A DNA stretch of 64,000 nucleotides, from the NCBI RefSeq assembly GCF_029168945.1, contig NC_083603.1:38254396-38318395 (forward strand). Direction: 5' to 3'. The stretch comes from Cannabis sativa. Lineage: Eukaryota > Streptophyta > Magnoliopsida > Rosales > Cannabaceae. The notes beneath the pieces are model-generated. The model had not been told where the DNA came from. It saw only the letters and a program-made list of their open reading frames with translations, and did no database searches. This document shows, piece by piece, positions 1 to 11,643 of the stretch (the stretch's first letter is position 1; every line of letters begins with the position of its first letter). The translations under genes were made by a program, and so were the position numbers.

Positions 1-300
1 ATCAAGGTATTATAACAATTCGACCCTTTTCTCGTCAAAAAGGTTTGGACAGGGAGTTATAACGGTTTGACTCCACTTTCGTCAAAGAGGTTTAGTCGAG
101 AACCTTTTAATTTCAAAAAAAATAAATTGAAATGGCGGGCTTGCATTATACAATGTATTTCTAGATGAATTTCGGTTAGTCATACATAGATGCCCCTTAA
201 GTAATTTAAAGAATGAAACTTTGTAATTACTTAATATAAATGATTCTCTTTATTCATGACTAAAGTTTAAAGTTTACATAAGTAATGTGAGTTAAATCAT
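1..300 (-). repeat. Non-coding DNA downstream of integrase with a 47-bp duplication
   Basis: Two diverged 47-bp units lie side by side at about 6-100. TCGTCAAAAAGGTTT at position 32 recurs as TCGTCAAAGAGGTTT at position 79. Tat-branch elements are known to carry tandem repeats between pol and the 3' LTR, and this fits. The rest of the segment to position 300 shows no coding signal. Confidence 0.55.
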
Positions 301-307
301 TTATTTA

Positions 308-1605
308 TTAATAGTAGGGTCGTAAATGTTCAATGTTCCAGTAGTTCTTTATTAGCGAGCCATCAAGTCGAGCCAATTTATAGACTCCGACTCCAACTAC
401 TACTTCGATGACATATGGACCCTCCCAATTCGGGTTGAACACTCCTACTGATGCATCTCTCGTATTTGCAAAGACTCGTCTTAACACCAAGTCTCCAACA
501 TTAAATAGTCTTTTCTTGACTTTTTTGTTTAAGTATCTTGTGACTCGAAGTTGGTATGCGGCGTTGGTGATTTGCGACTTAGTTTGTTTTTTTCTCAAGT
601 AGATCCAAGGACAATTTTAAAAGTTCACGGTTTTCTTCTTGATTATAAAACTCTTTGCTGTGACTCGATATGTTCACTTCAACAGGCAGCATTGCTTCAG
701 AGCCAAATGCTAGCGAGAAAGGAGTGTGTCTTGTGGCTGTTTTCTCGTTAGTTCTATGGGCCCAGAGCACCTGAGGTAGATCGTCAACCCATCTGCCTTT
801 GGCAGCGTCTAACTTCTTCTTGATAGTATCCTTTAGGGTTTTATTAACGGCTTCCACTTGTCCATTTTCTTGAGGCCTGGATACTGACAAGAAGCTTTTG
901 ATAATTTTATTCCTCTCGCAAAATTCAGTGAACAAGTCGCCATCAAATTGGGTTCCATTATCGGATACTATCTTCATGGGAATTCCAAACCTACAAATAA
1001 TGTTCTTGATGACTAAGTTAAGGACTTTCTTGCAGGTTATGAAGACGAGGGGCTCGGCCTCCGACCATTTAGTGAAGAAGTCGACTGCTACCACCACATA
1101 CTAAGCTCCTCCTCGCCCAGTGGGTAATTCCCCAATTACGTCAATCCCCCATATAGCAAATGGGTAGGGCGAGGTCATGATTCTAAGTTCTGTTGGCGGT
1201 ACACGAGGTATATGTGAAAACCTCTAACACTTATCACATTTCTTGACAAACTCATGTGTGTCCTTATTAATCGTTGGCCAGTGAATATCCTTGTCTAATG
1301 ATCTTTTTAGATAGACTTTGCCAACCTCCATGGTCCCAACAAAAGCCTTCATGAATTTCTCTAATGATTTTGTTTGCTTCTGCGGGAGGAACACACCAAA
1401 GTAGGGGCATTGAATACCCTCTTCTATATAGTTTTCCTTCGATCATTGTGTAGAGAGGCACTGTATACAATAGTTTTCGTGACTTGTTTTTGTCATTTGG
1501 AAGTTGTTCATCGAGTAAATAGCTGATAATAGGCATCATCCATGTAAGAGAGCTATCTATCATCTCGACGTGTTCAGTTTCAGATGTACTTGGCTCGCTC
1601 AGCAT
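308..1605 (-). pseudogene. Integrase of the Tat-type gypsy element (broken)
   Basis: The integrase that inserts the retrotransposon DNA copy. The zinc-binding N-terminus is at 1267-1605, with IHEGFCWDHGG carrying the two histidines. The catalytic core is at 579-1097 and shows the D,D,E triad in VDFFTKW, SDNGTQF and ENGQVEAVNK. The C-terminal part at 308-598 ends in WNIEHLRPYY, the usual end of this family. A frameshift near 580-598 separates core and C-terminus, and the stretch 1098-1266 between zinc domain and core is also interrupted. The three catalytic residues remain but no single frame covers the protein. Confidence 0.85.
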
Positions 1606-1658
1606 TTCTACTGGAACAAAATTAAGTTCATCCAGATCATTCTGCGAGGCCAGCTTTG

Positions 1659-2033
1659 TTAAGGCATCGACGTTGGAGTTTGTTCTCTCGAAATTTGTTC
1701 GATTTTAAAGTAATTGAATCTGTCCAAGTTCTTCCAAACTTTCTCTAAATACTTCACCATTTTCAAGCCTTTGGCCTGGTATTCCCTGAGGACGTGTTTC
1801 ATGATCAACTGCGAATCACTATGACAAATGAGATTTTTGACTTTCAAGGCCTCTGCTATCTTTAAGCCGACGATCAAGGCTTCATATTCAGCCTCGTTAT
1901 TTGATGCATCAAATTAGAATCTTAGAGCATAGTTAAACTTAAAGCCTTCCAACGATATTAATATTATCCCTGCACCCGAACCCTGTTCGTTGGATGCGCC
2001 ATCCACATATAACTTCTAGGTTTCTGCGTGTCG
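1659..2033 (-). pseudogene. Second RNase H (aRNH) of the Tat-type element
   Basis: An RNase HI-like module between the RT-linked RNase H and the integrase. LYVDGASNEQ (about 1990-2020) gives the first catalytic Asp, EAEYEAL the Glu and HSDSQL the next Asp. A stop interrupts the frame near 1915, so only 1659-1877 is a continuous open frame. This extra RNase H resembles host RNase HI and is a lineage marker of Tat elements. Degradation of RNA in RNA-DNA hybrids during reverse transcription is the expected role, from the family. Confidence 0.8.
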
Positions 2034-3366
2034 CTAATCAGGTGGGATTTCTTCTAGAGTTATACCTTCTATCAAGAAGTCAGCTAAAGCTTGACCCTGG
2101 ATGGATGTTCGAAAATGGTATGTTATGTCGAACTGCCCCAGTTCAATCGACCATTTTATCAATCTTCCAAAATCATCTGGTTTTGATAAAACTTGTCTCA
2201 AGGGCTGATCGGTTAACACTTTTATGGGGTGAGCCTGGAAGTATGGCCGTAGTTTCTGAGACGCATGGACAACACATAATGCAACTTCTTCTAGAGGGGG
2301 ATACCTAGATTTTTCCCCTAGTAACCTTTTACTTACGTAGTAAATAGGTTGCTGGTGCTTCCCCTCTTCTCGCACTACAGCTGCACTAATCGCATCTTCT
2401 GAGATGGTTAAAAAAAGAAATAACGTCTCTTCAGTTATTGGTTTTGCCAAAACTAGAGGCATTGCGAGATTCCTTTTTATGCTTTGAAAGGCCTCTTCGC
2501 ACTCTTTTGTCCACTCAAACATTTTGTTGCCTCCTAGTATGTTGAAGAACGACACACATTTATCAGTTGACTTCGAAATGAATCTGTTAAGTGCCGCCAT
2601 TCTTCCTATCAGGGCATGTACTTCCTTAGGCATCGTTGGGGATGGCATGTTTGTTAGTGCCTTGATCTTTTTAGGATTGCCTCAATACCCCTCGTGTTAA
2701 CTATGAATCCCAAAAACTTTTTCGAGGAGACTCCAAAGGAACATTTTTTTTTTGGGTTTAGCTTCATGTTATACTTTTAAAGCATTCCGCGAGGTCTGAG
2801 GTATGATCCTTACTCTTTATTGATTTCACCAACATATCATCGATGTAAACCTCCATGTTTCACCCTATTTGGCTTGCAAACATTTTGTTTACTAGTCATT
2901 GATACGCTGACCAAGCGTTCTTTAGTCCGAACGACATGACTTTATAACAATAGAGTCCCATGTTGGTTACGAATCTTGTATGTTCTTGATCTGGGGCGTA
3001 CATTTTTATCTGGTTATATCCAGAATATGCGTCCATAAATGATATAAGCTCGTGCCTAGCAGTTGCATCCACTAACTGGTCGATCTTGGAAAGTGAAAAA
3101 TAGTCTTTTGGGCATGCCTTATTCAGATCGGAGAAGTCAATACAAGTTCTCCAAGTTCTGTTAAGTTTCGAGACGAGAACAGGATTGGCTATCCACGAGG
3201 GATAAAATACCTTGCGTATAAAATTGTTGACTAACAACTTGTCAACTTCCTGTTTTAGTACCCCTTGCCTCTCAAAACCCAAGGGCCTCCTTTTTTGTCT
3301 CATTGCCGGGTAGTTTAGATCAACATTTAAGTGATAGCAGATAATCTTAGGGTCGATCCCTATCAC
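2034..3366 (-). pseudogene. Reverse transcriptase and RNase H of the Tat-type element
   Basis: The RT fingers and palm start at 3366 and include WRTCIDFSDLNKACPKD and DAYSGYNQI. The active-site box YIDDMLVKS lies at about 2835-2860 in another frame, beside an in-frame stop. The connection and RNase H part follows at 2034-2648, with FEWTKECEEAF and YYVSKRLL. Frame breaks occur between about 2650 and 2895. The order PR-RT-RH-aRNH-INT is the gypsy order. Inactive as it stands. Confidence 0.85.
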
Positions 3367-3422
3367 ATCCCCATGACTCCAGGCGAAGTGATCCTAGTTC
3401 ACTTTCAAAAGCTTATTAATTG

Positions 3423-4169
3423 CTATTTAAGCTGCTTGTGCAGGTTCTTCCCAATGTACACACATTTAATGGGATTTCTTGGGTCGAGAATAACCTCCTC
3501 CAATTCTTCAATTGGTTTTAGCAGGTTTCTTTCATCTTGAACTCGGGGATCAAGATCTTCCTCTTTCTTCTCATTTTCTCCTGCCAAGATCGTCATCAAC
3601 TGATGACCGACCTTTCTATCCTGCAACTCTATGCGATAGCAATCGTGACCCAGCATCTGGTCGCCGCGCACCCCTCCCACGCGATCTGGTGTTTGGAACT
3701 TTAAAGATAGGTGCTTGATCGAACTGACTGCCCCTAGTCCGATCAGTGCTGGACGACCCAACAATATGTTGTAAGTCGAGGGCAGATCGGCAAGCAAGAA
3801 GTTTTGCATCACAGTAGCAGTTAAAGGTGCCTCACCTATAGTTAATGTGAGCTTGATTATGCCAACGCTAGCAATGCTATCCCCGGTGAATCTGCAGAGA
3901 GTCACCATACAAGGCCTTAACTTGGCCTTTTCGAGCCCCATTTTCTTTAGAGTCTCCTTATAAATGATATTTAGTGAGCTCCCATTGTCTATTAACACTC
4001 TCTTGATCCTCTTATTGGCAAGTTGAATGGTTATGACTAGCAGATCGACGTGAGGGTATCTCACGTTCTTCTCGTCTTCCTCTGTGAACGTAATGGGGCG
4101 TTCCTCGGTTTTCACCTTCTTGGAAGGTTCTGGGGCAAAGACCGACTGCTCATTCTTTATCTCCTTCAC
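3423..4169 (-). pseudogene. Aspartic protease region of the Tat-type element
   Basis: An open frame of 248 codons. [17 protein letters not shown] matches the retropepsin active-site loop, here DNG where DTG or DSG is usual. [13 protein letters not shown] is the downstream conserved block that follows the protease fold in Tat elements. The protease would cut the Gag-Pol polyprotein. The frame has a clear 5' neighbour (gag) and 3' neighbour (RT), but both joins are broken. Confidence 0.82.
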
Positions 4170-4328
4170 ATATCTTTTCTAAGTGTTATTGCTTTCCCCT
4201 GCAATATGCGGCCCTCCCGAAATAACCAGAATGTTCTCTCCTTCCACAGGAATAGGTTGTAACCCCTAGTGATTTGGGTTATTAGGCTGATGGTGCTGGT
4301 TGTATCCCTGACCCTGTCTTTTCACATA

Positions 4329-6378
4329 CTATTTAAAATGGCCTCGAGCGATGAGACTCTCTATCTCATCTTTCAATTGGAGACATTCTTCGGTCGTATG
4401 CCCAATATCTTTATGAAATTTACAATATTTGTTAGGATCTCTTTTGCTCCTTGAATTCCTCATAGGCTCGAGTTTGCCGAAGGCTACCTTCTGCTCATGT
4501 GTGAGGTAAATATTTTCCCAAGTTCCATTAAGCTCGGTATAAATAGTATACACTGACACGTATTTGTCATGCTTCTTTTGTTTCTTTCTATCCTTCGACA
4601 GTTCCCTGATTTCGTCCTTTCTTTTCGGACCAGAAGCCCCCGAGTTATCCATTCTCGTGGAAGCAGTCCCTGTTGAGACATTGCTGGGTTTACCTCCCGA
4701 GCTTGTTTTCAACAAGTTCATTTCCTTTCGAGCTTCTTCCTTTCGAACAAACACCTGAGCCCTCTCGTTAAACTCAGTGATGTTTCTTACCAGACGTCCT
4801 AGTAAATCATCCCACAACTCGCCCTCGACAGTTAATGGATCAGTGGAGATCCCTGCTTGAAGGGCTGTAAGTTGCGTGCTGTCATCCAAGTTTCTAACCC
4901 TAGGGCAGCCATGCTAAAATGACTTAAATATGCCTTAAGTGTTTCGTCAGGCTGCTGCTTTATATTGGTTAGTGAGGCCGCTTTGGGTCACCTATCCCTA
5001 GCGGCTTGAAATTGCTTCTTTAAATCCCTGGACAACTGCTCTTAGGAAATTATTGAATAATGAGTAAACTTGTTAAACCAGCTACTCGCTGCTCCAACAA
5101 GCGAGGTGGGGAACAAAATACAGCGTAAATTGTTCGTCACGTTACTCACTCGCATTATCGTGTTAAAGTTATTCAAATGCGAGACCGGATCTGTGGTTCC
5201 GTCATAGGATGAGACATGCGGGCTTTTGAATCCCAAAGGAAAAGGGGTATTCATAATATCTGGGTGATACGGCTCAAGCTCCTCGTTAGAGTCGTATCCA
5301 GATGATTTCCCTAATTCCCCCACTTGAATCTCCAAAACTTGTCCTCCAACTCGTTTATCCGCAATTGGATTGGATCCTTTTGCTTTGGACCAAGCTGTTG
5401 GCGCAGGTCAGGTTTCTTCCGATTCAAGTGCTCTCACAGATCTGGTTGGGAGTAATTGCTGGCAGATCTCGTCTTACACATAGAACGCATCCTACTCATA
5501 GACTTTGTCTTTGAGTGGCTCACGAATTTACTTGTTCCCATACTTTCCGATCATTAGCTCGTTGAATACTTTCTCCTCTTCGAGTTGATTGGCTATGGGT
5601 TCTGGATTGCCTCAAGTCACACTTGCCTCTTCACGCTCTATTCTTTCCTCTCGAGAGCAGTTTCTCGTATTTTCCCCATCAAGGTACGTACGAGTCCTCG
5701 CTCTATGGCTTTGGGAAGAACATTGGTGATTCCTAGCAGGTGATCTCCGTTCTCCCGGTTGAGTTCCAAGATCATCCTCATTTTCATGATGGATTTCTCG
5801 TTCATTAGTTTCTTGTTGCCTCCTTTTTGGCTGTTCATCCTGATTCTCAAGGGGTGTCTCATGTTCCCCGGGTTGTTCTTCCCAAGCCTTTTCCTGTCTC
5901 TTGGTTTGTGAGCCATGAGGTCTGCCTCGTGGTCTTCTCACTCCAGGTTCAGGCTGATTTTGAGCGTTTGTCCCCTGCATCGCCCTGGTCGAAGTTGCCT
6001 CTCGTTCTAACTCAGTGTTTCGACGTTGCGCCTCTTCCAGACAGTGTCTCAGGCGACGACATTCTGTTTCATAAGTTCTTTCTCCCATAGATTGGGCACC
6101 TCCACGGTTGAGATCTTCATCCCTCGTCCCGGGATTCTGACCATTCCCACACTGAGTTCTCCTCGAGCGCGTTGTCCACGTACTAGGACTAACATCGTGT
6201 TGAGTTCTTCGAGGACGTGTGGTCCAAGCATTGGGCAATCCTCAGGTTGAGCCCTCCTAGAACGGGTGGTCCTTCTGGATTGCGAATTGGTAGATCTTAT
6301 AGAGCCCACGGGCTCTTTTCCAGAACGAAGGTTAGTTTCCTCACGTGGGGTGTTAATATTCTCTGGATTTTCAGCCAT
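4329..6378 (-). pseudogene. Gag of the Tat-type element (frameshifted)
   Basis: The start is most likely the ATG at 6376-6378, about 80 bases after the primer-binding region. The N-terminal part (6049-6378, then 5612-6238 in another frame) is rich in Arg, Gln and Glu. The structural gag core lies at 5042-5335 with SYDGTTDPVSHLNNF. The C-terminal part at 4329-4889 ends with a zinc-knuckle-like [14 protein letters not shown]. At least three frame changes separate these parts. Gag forms the particle that packages element RNA. Confidence 0.8.
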
Positions 6379-6439
6379 AAAGGAGAAGGTTTTTCTTTAA
6401 AAGAAGGGAAGGCTTTTTCTTAGCTTTTTCATAGAGGCT

Positions 6440-6458
6440 CTCAATGAAAGCACCAAAC
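6440..6458 (-). other. Primer-binding region of the Tat-type element
   Basis: Read on the minus strand, TTGGTGCTTTCATTGAGAG follows immediately after the LTR end TGTTAACA. This is the place and the wording seen in many plant Tat-type elements. I did not assign the primer tRNA. Confidence 0.6.
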
Positions 6459-7352
6459 TGTTAACACAGATTTTTGTTAACCAAATATGAGCCTCACAAT
6501 GATAATTCAACACAAAAAAAAATTAAAGCTATAGAAAAATAGAATATGAACACAAGGTTTTTTTACGTGGTTTTGGAGTTAAAATTCTTCATAGTCCACG
6601 AGTCAATCTTATTCAAATTTTTGAGTATTTTTTTAGGGCCTCCTTCATAAGAGTTTTTTTTGTCCCCGTTTTGAGATTGTTTGCCACTATTTATAATTGC
6701 ATAGTGGCAGTTAATTACAAAGATGACTAGAATATGTTTACACTCATTATCCCTAAAATCGTGGGATCTGATTACATATCACAAAATGTAAATGCGGTGT
6801 ATTATTTTGAAAATCATATAGCTGTGATTTTACTGCTTTTACTGGGTCAAAAATATCATGTATTAAACATGTCTTTAATTTTTCAATTTGGAGATGTCCT
6901 GACAAAAACTTGATTGTAGTGATCCCAATGGCGAGCTGGAACCATTCTTCTTTCCGAGGTCGACAAGATATGTCTTACGTCGATCGCGGGTGTATAGAAA
7001 TCTTCTGACTTGCTAGGGTTATGAGCCTCGCTCCCGTTAGTTGGATGAAACTATATGAAGTTTTCTCGTAGCGAGATGGTCATCTCGCATTCTTGTTCCT
7101 CGAGTTGATCCAAATTTTACACTTAGTTTTCTTATTGCAAGCAAATGAATGTGTTACTTTTCTCTAGTGCCTCGCTATTCTCCTTCAGCGACATATGGTT
7201 TCTCGTTAATACACTAAGTGCCAATTAGTACATTGATTCCTCGCCTAAGACCTTACGGTCAGCGGGTTACAGATATACTCTGATACTTACGCAACTAATG
7301 AGTTATTCTATAAAAAGATATTGGACCGATTCACATTCTCTTTACCTTGACA
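6459..7352 (-). repeat. 5' LTR of the Tat-type element (right border approximate)
   Basis: The inner border is well placed at TGTTAACA (6459-6466). The outer border is set at about 7352, where the plus strand reads CTTGACA, but this is a guess because the partner LTR is outside the window. The stretch TTTTTACGTGGTTTTGG plus ATAGTCCACGAGTC near 6560-6605 resembles the U5 region of related plant elements. Confidence 0.6.
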
Positions 7353-8025
7353 TGTGTCCTCCAGCCGAATTTCGGGTATAATAATATTAATAAATTTTTA
7401 TTCTAGATATTTTTAAGAGATATTTGTTATAATAGATTAGATATTTAAATAATAGAATTAGTTAAAAAATTTAACGACATTAAAAAAATTAGGAATCAAT
7501 TTTTTGAATTGTACATAAATATCTTAATTAATTAATATATTAAAATATTAAAAAGAGATAGAATTAAGTGAAATATAAATAAACGAACTAACTAAAAATA
7601 AACAAAAAAAAATATGAAAAATTATTACACACTATATTAATAGTTAGAAACTAAAATTTTGAATTTTAGATGCTTATCAAATATCAATTCAATTTAATAT
7701 AGTATCATTAAATGATGGTCATTTAAATTTATAAAATATAAAATTTATAAAACAAATGAACGATATTATACACTAAAAATAGTTACAAATTAAAATTTTC
7801 AAAATTTTAGATATTTATACCGAAATTTAACTTGATATAATATCCTTAAATTATTATCATATAATTTTATACGTAATTATGGTTATTATTGTAGGTGGTA
7901 TTAAATTTATTAAAATTATTTAAAAGAAAAGAAAACAAAAGTTTGTAATAAATTTTTAAATTCAAAATATATTCAAGTTACTCATATTAGTAAAAAAAAT
8001 ATTGTATAAAAAATATTAATTAAAA
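7353..8025. other. AT-rich ancestral flank of the LINE, with a diverged tandem duplication
   Basis: No gene signal. Two diverged units of about 100-120 bases at 7620-7735 and 7762-7860 share ACTAAAATTTTGAATTTTAG and AATTAAAATTTTCAAAATTT type stretches, so an old tandem duplication is likely. This DNA was contiguous with 53178 onward before the LINE inserted. Confidence 0.5.
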
Positions 8026-8065
8026 TCTTATTACATTTTTTTTGAATAAAATCATCAAACTTTAT

Positions 8066-8599
8066 TTAACTGCAATCATTCATGATTACAAAAAGCAAAT
8101 CTGTAGATACCTCATTGCTCAAAAGAGTACGATCAGCGACAAAATAGGATGCTCGAGCTAACGAATGAGCAACTCTATTTGCAGACCATCTAACAAAAAT
8201 AACAGAATCACCACGCAATTGTTCTAAAAACATTTTACAATCAGAAACAATACTTCCAAAATATGACAATAAAGGAAGATCACTCCTAATTGCTTGAACC
8301 ACAGATAGACAATCCGTTTCAACAACCGCTCCTTGCCAATCTCGTTGTTTTATCCAGCTTAAGGCCTCCCTAACTCCCATTGCCTCCGCCAATTCAGGAG
8401 CTACAGTCCTTGCCCGACATCTGGTTATAGCCTCAACAAAATGACCATTAGCATCTCTAGCCACACAAACGAAGTTGTAAGTGCCATTGCTGTCAAAAAT
8501 TGCAGCATCAATGTTTATTTTAATCGTGTTTGCAGCAGGCTTGGACCAAACCGAATGCCCATCATTTGCTGTTAGAAACGCTGCTGTAGGAACAAGCAT
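8066..8599 (-). pseudogene. LINE RNase H domain (C-terminal)
   Basis: A 177-codon open frame. IKINIDAAIF gives the first catalytic Asp, VETDCLSVVQAI a later one, and ANRVAHSLAR is the conserved C-terminal helix of the RVT_3 type RNase H found at the end of plant L1 ORF2. A frameshift near 8600-8640 separates it from the zinc-finger part upstream. Confidence 0.85.
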
Positions 8600-9377
8600 T
8601 CTGTCCTAAGCTTTGCACCAGTTGGAGAGAGTGTTCTTGGCCAACAGACAACAGAAGCTGCTGTTGATGAAGTGTCCGACCAAACCAGATCATTTCTGGT
8701 CTTCCAAATAGCCCAACAAAGCACTGCAACATCATCTCTCTGGTCTTTATATCACTGCAGAAACACGGCTTCAACCAAGCAGCAAAAGAAGTCACGGCTG
8801 GGACAATTTTCTTCAAACCAGCAAGCTCCCAACAGCTATTAGCAAAAGGACAATCAACCAAACAGTGGTAAGGAGTTTCAGCATGAATCACACACCTTGG
8901 ACATCCATGATCAACTTGGACATGCTTAGACTGCAAGCATGTTTTACTAGGAAGACAATCCGAAGCCGCACGCCATACCAGATCTTTAACTTTAGGAGGA
9001 ACATACAACTTCCAAATACCCTTCCAAATTGCAGAATTACTTTGTTGAGACACCCCATCCTTTGACAATTGTAACTGCTTATAAGTTGATTTAACTAAAA
9101 AATGCCTGGTTTTTTCCCAACACCAAAACCATTCATCAGCTCTTTGACTTAAAGATAAGGGAATACTAAGAATTAAATTAGCATCCCTGTCATTAAACAA
9201 ATCACGAACCAAGTCGACATCCCAGGCAACATCTTCAGAAGACATTAACACATGTACAGTTTGATTTACTAATGCCGGATGAGAAGAGGAGACTCTCGGA
9301 TCAACATGGTCAGGCAGCCACGGGTCCAAGAGAATATTAACAGTTGAACCATCCCCAATACGACACCTAACCCCACT
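8562..9377 (-). pseudogene. LINE zf-RVT (reverse-transcriptase zinc-binding) region
   Basis: WKLYVPPKVKDLVWRA followed by HGCPRC and HCLVDCPFANSCW is the zinc-binding domain that follows the RT in plant L1 elements. DPWLPDHVDPRV at its start is also typical. An in-frame TGA at 9375-9377 separates it from the RT thumb part, and a frameshift near 8600 from the RNase H. Confidence 0.85.
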
Positions 9378-11524
9378 TCAAACCATCTCCTGAGCTTCCA
9401 TAATGCTACGCCACACAAAGCTCGGATTACACCCCAAATCTGCGGATAGAAAGCTACCTCTTCTATAATAACGAGCTTTGAAAATACGACCCACCAAGGA
9501 ATCGGGCTGACTTAACAAGTGCCAACCTTGCTTGCTAAGAAGGCTTAAATTAAAATCTCGCAGATTTCTAAACCCCATTCCACCATTAGACTTGTAAACT
9601 GTTAACCTCTCCCAACTCTTCCAATGTATCCCTTTATTATTCTTTGTTGAAGCTTGCCACCAGAATTTGCACATTAGTTGCTCCATTTCCTGACAAGTTT
9701 CCACTGGTAAAAGGAAACATTCATGGCATAGCTTGGTAATGATTGAGCCACAGATTTAATTAGCAACTCTTTCCCTGCTTTAGACAAGAATTTTCCTTCC
9801 CAGCTCTGAATTCTTTTCCTCATTTTATCTTTCAAGAATCCAAGCATAGATGTCTTATTGCGGCCCAAAGTGTTTGGAAGACCCAAATAAAAGCTATTCT
9901 CCCCAGCTTCAGCAATTCCCATCAAAGAACAAATTGTATTTTTGACATTCTGGGCAGTATTTAGACTGAAGAAAATAGTGGACTTTTGATGATTCACTTG
10001 CTGTCCCGAGGCTTCTTGAAAACAATGTAAGAGTTCCATCACATTTCTAGCACCCTCCTCTGTCGCTTGACAATAGATATAACTATCATCTGCAAAGAGC
10101 ATATGAGACACCAAAGGTGCACCCCTCGCAACTTTACATCCTCAGATAACTCCCCTTATCTCATAGTCATTTAACAATGTCGAGAATCCTTCAGCACACA
10201 AGATGAAGAGATAAGGTGACAATAGATCACCTTGCCTCAAACCTCTAGTAGGAACAATCGGCCCTACTTCTTGTCCCCCAGCAACAAACTTATAAGAAAC
10301 TAAGCAAACACATTTCAATAGAAGCCGAATACAATGTTCTTGAAATCCCAACTTTCTCAACATAGCTTCCAGAAAGCCCCACTCAATTCTATCATACGCC
10401 TTACTCATGTCCATTTTCAAAGCCATGAAACCTTGCATACCTTTTTGTTTCCGCTTAAGATAATGCATTATCTCATACAAAACCAAAATATTATCAGTAA
10501 TAAGGCGCCCTGGTAAGAAAGCACTCTGAGTCTCATAAATAACACTAGGGAGGCATCCCTTGAGTCTATTTGCCAAAACTTTCGACGCAATCTTATAAAG
10601 TACATTACATAAGGGAATAGGCTGCAAATCACTCATGCTTTCGAGGTGAGTCTTTTTCGGGATTAAGACAATATTAGTATGGATTAAATGATCAGGAAAC
10701 TCACCAACAATCAAGAAATGTTGAACCATTCTCGTGACATCCTTTCCCACAATATCCCAATGCTTTTGGTAAAACCTGGGATTAAAACCATCAGGACCTG
10801 GAGATTTATCTGGGTGCATTTGAAAAAGAGCTTTTCTCACCTCGGCCTCCTCAACAGGAAGTAACATGTCTCTGTTTTGATCTTCCAAAACAATGCCATG
10901 AACACAATCAATGACACGGTGCCAATTCGAATTTGAAGTAGAGAATAACTCCGTGTAGTACTTTGCCATCACATCTCGAAGACCACTATCCCAATCGACC
11001 CAAGTGCCATCATCATTCTTCAAACAAATAATTTGATTGCTACGCTTTCTACTACTTGCACATGAGTGAAAATATTTGGTGTTTTGGTCCCCGGCTTGTA
11101 ACCACAATTGTTTAGACCTTTGCCTCCAATAAATCTCTTTCTTAGAGAGAACTTCAAAGAGTTGAGATTGTGTCTCTTTGTACATTGAAATGGACTCTGA
11201 ATCTCTTCTTCCTTTCAGTCTCTTGAGAACCTTATTGCACCGGTTGATCTTGTTGTTAAAATTGCCTGTGATATCTCTTCCCCAAACACCAAGAGTCGTG
11301 CTGCAAGAACTTAGCTTTCTATCCAAAGAACCATGCGCCTCCATATCCCAATTAGCTTGAACAATCATGCGACACATAGGTTCCCGAGACCATGCATTTT
11401 CGTAACGGAACTTCTTTTGAGACGGGACATGTTTACTCACAGTAAGATTAATCCAAATAGGACAATGGTCAAAAACCGAGACCTCTAGATATGCAATGAA
11501 GCCGTAGGAAACAACACTTGCCAC
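9378..11524 (-). pseudogene. LINE reverse transcriptase
   Basis: The RT starts in the long frame 10142-11524, with DKSPGPDGFNPRFYQ, QSAFLPGRLITDNILV, KMDMSKAYDRIEW and RQGDLLSPYLFILCAEGF in the family order. A TGA at 10139-10141 breaks the frame. The catalytic box FADDSYIY follows at 9674-10114, and the thumb at 9378-9704 starts in a shifted frame after a one-base change near 9717. It would prime reverse transcription at a nicked target. All motifs are present but the protein cannot be made whole. Confidence 0.9.
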
Positions 11525-11643
11525 TCCTGAGAAATCAATGCCCGGTCCAAACGAACTTCAACCCAGTTATCAGTGCCCTTCCCCTTCTCCCAGGTGAACG
11601 GATAACCTCTCAATTCCATATCAATAAGCTTACACTCAGCAAC
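11525..11643 (-). pseudogene. LINE endonuclease, C-terminal piece
   Basis: The LINE frame runs on from the RT to the insertion-1 junction. The minus strand encodes YPFTWEKGKGTDNWVEVRLD here, the typical endonuclease block before the RT. It joins the piece at 21704-21977 across the GCAAC duplication. Confidence 0.8.
11639..11643. repeat. Target-site duplication of insertion 1 (left copy)
   Basis: GCAAC here and again at 21704-21708 directly flank the TGTTGG...CCAACA ends of insertion 1. Confidence 0.93.

Larger units (their letters stand above)
1..7352 (-). mobile_element. Ty3/gypsy LTR retrotransposon, Tat-type, 5' part, cut by left window edge
   Basis: Reading the minus strand from right to left gives an LTR (about 6459-7352), a primer-binding region, gag, protease, reverse transcriptase with RNase H, a second RNase H and integrase, then non-coding DNA that runs off the window. 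Two RNase H modules in a row are a known hallmark of the Tat (Ogre/Retand) branch. The protease and integrase wording also fits that branch, for example WNIEHLRPYY at the integrase end. The coding sequence is broken by many frameshifts and stops, so the copy is old and inactive. The 3' LTR and the target-site duplication lie outside the window. Confidence 0.88.
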
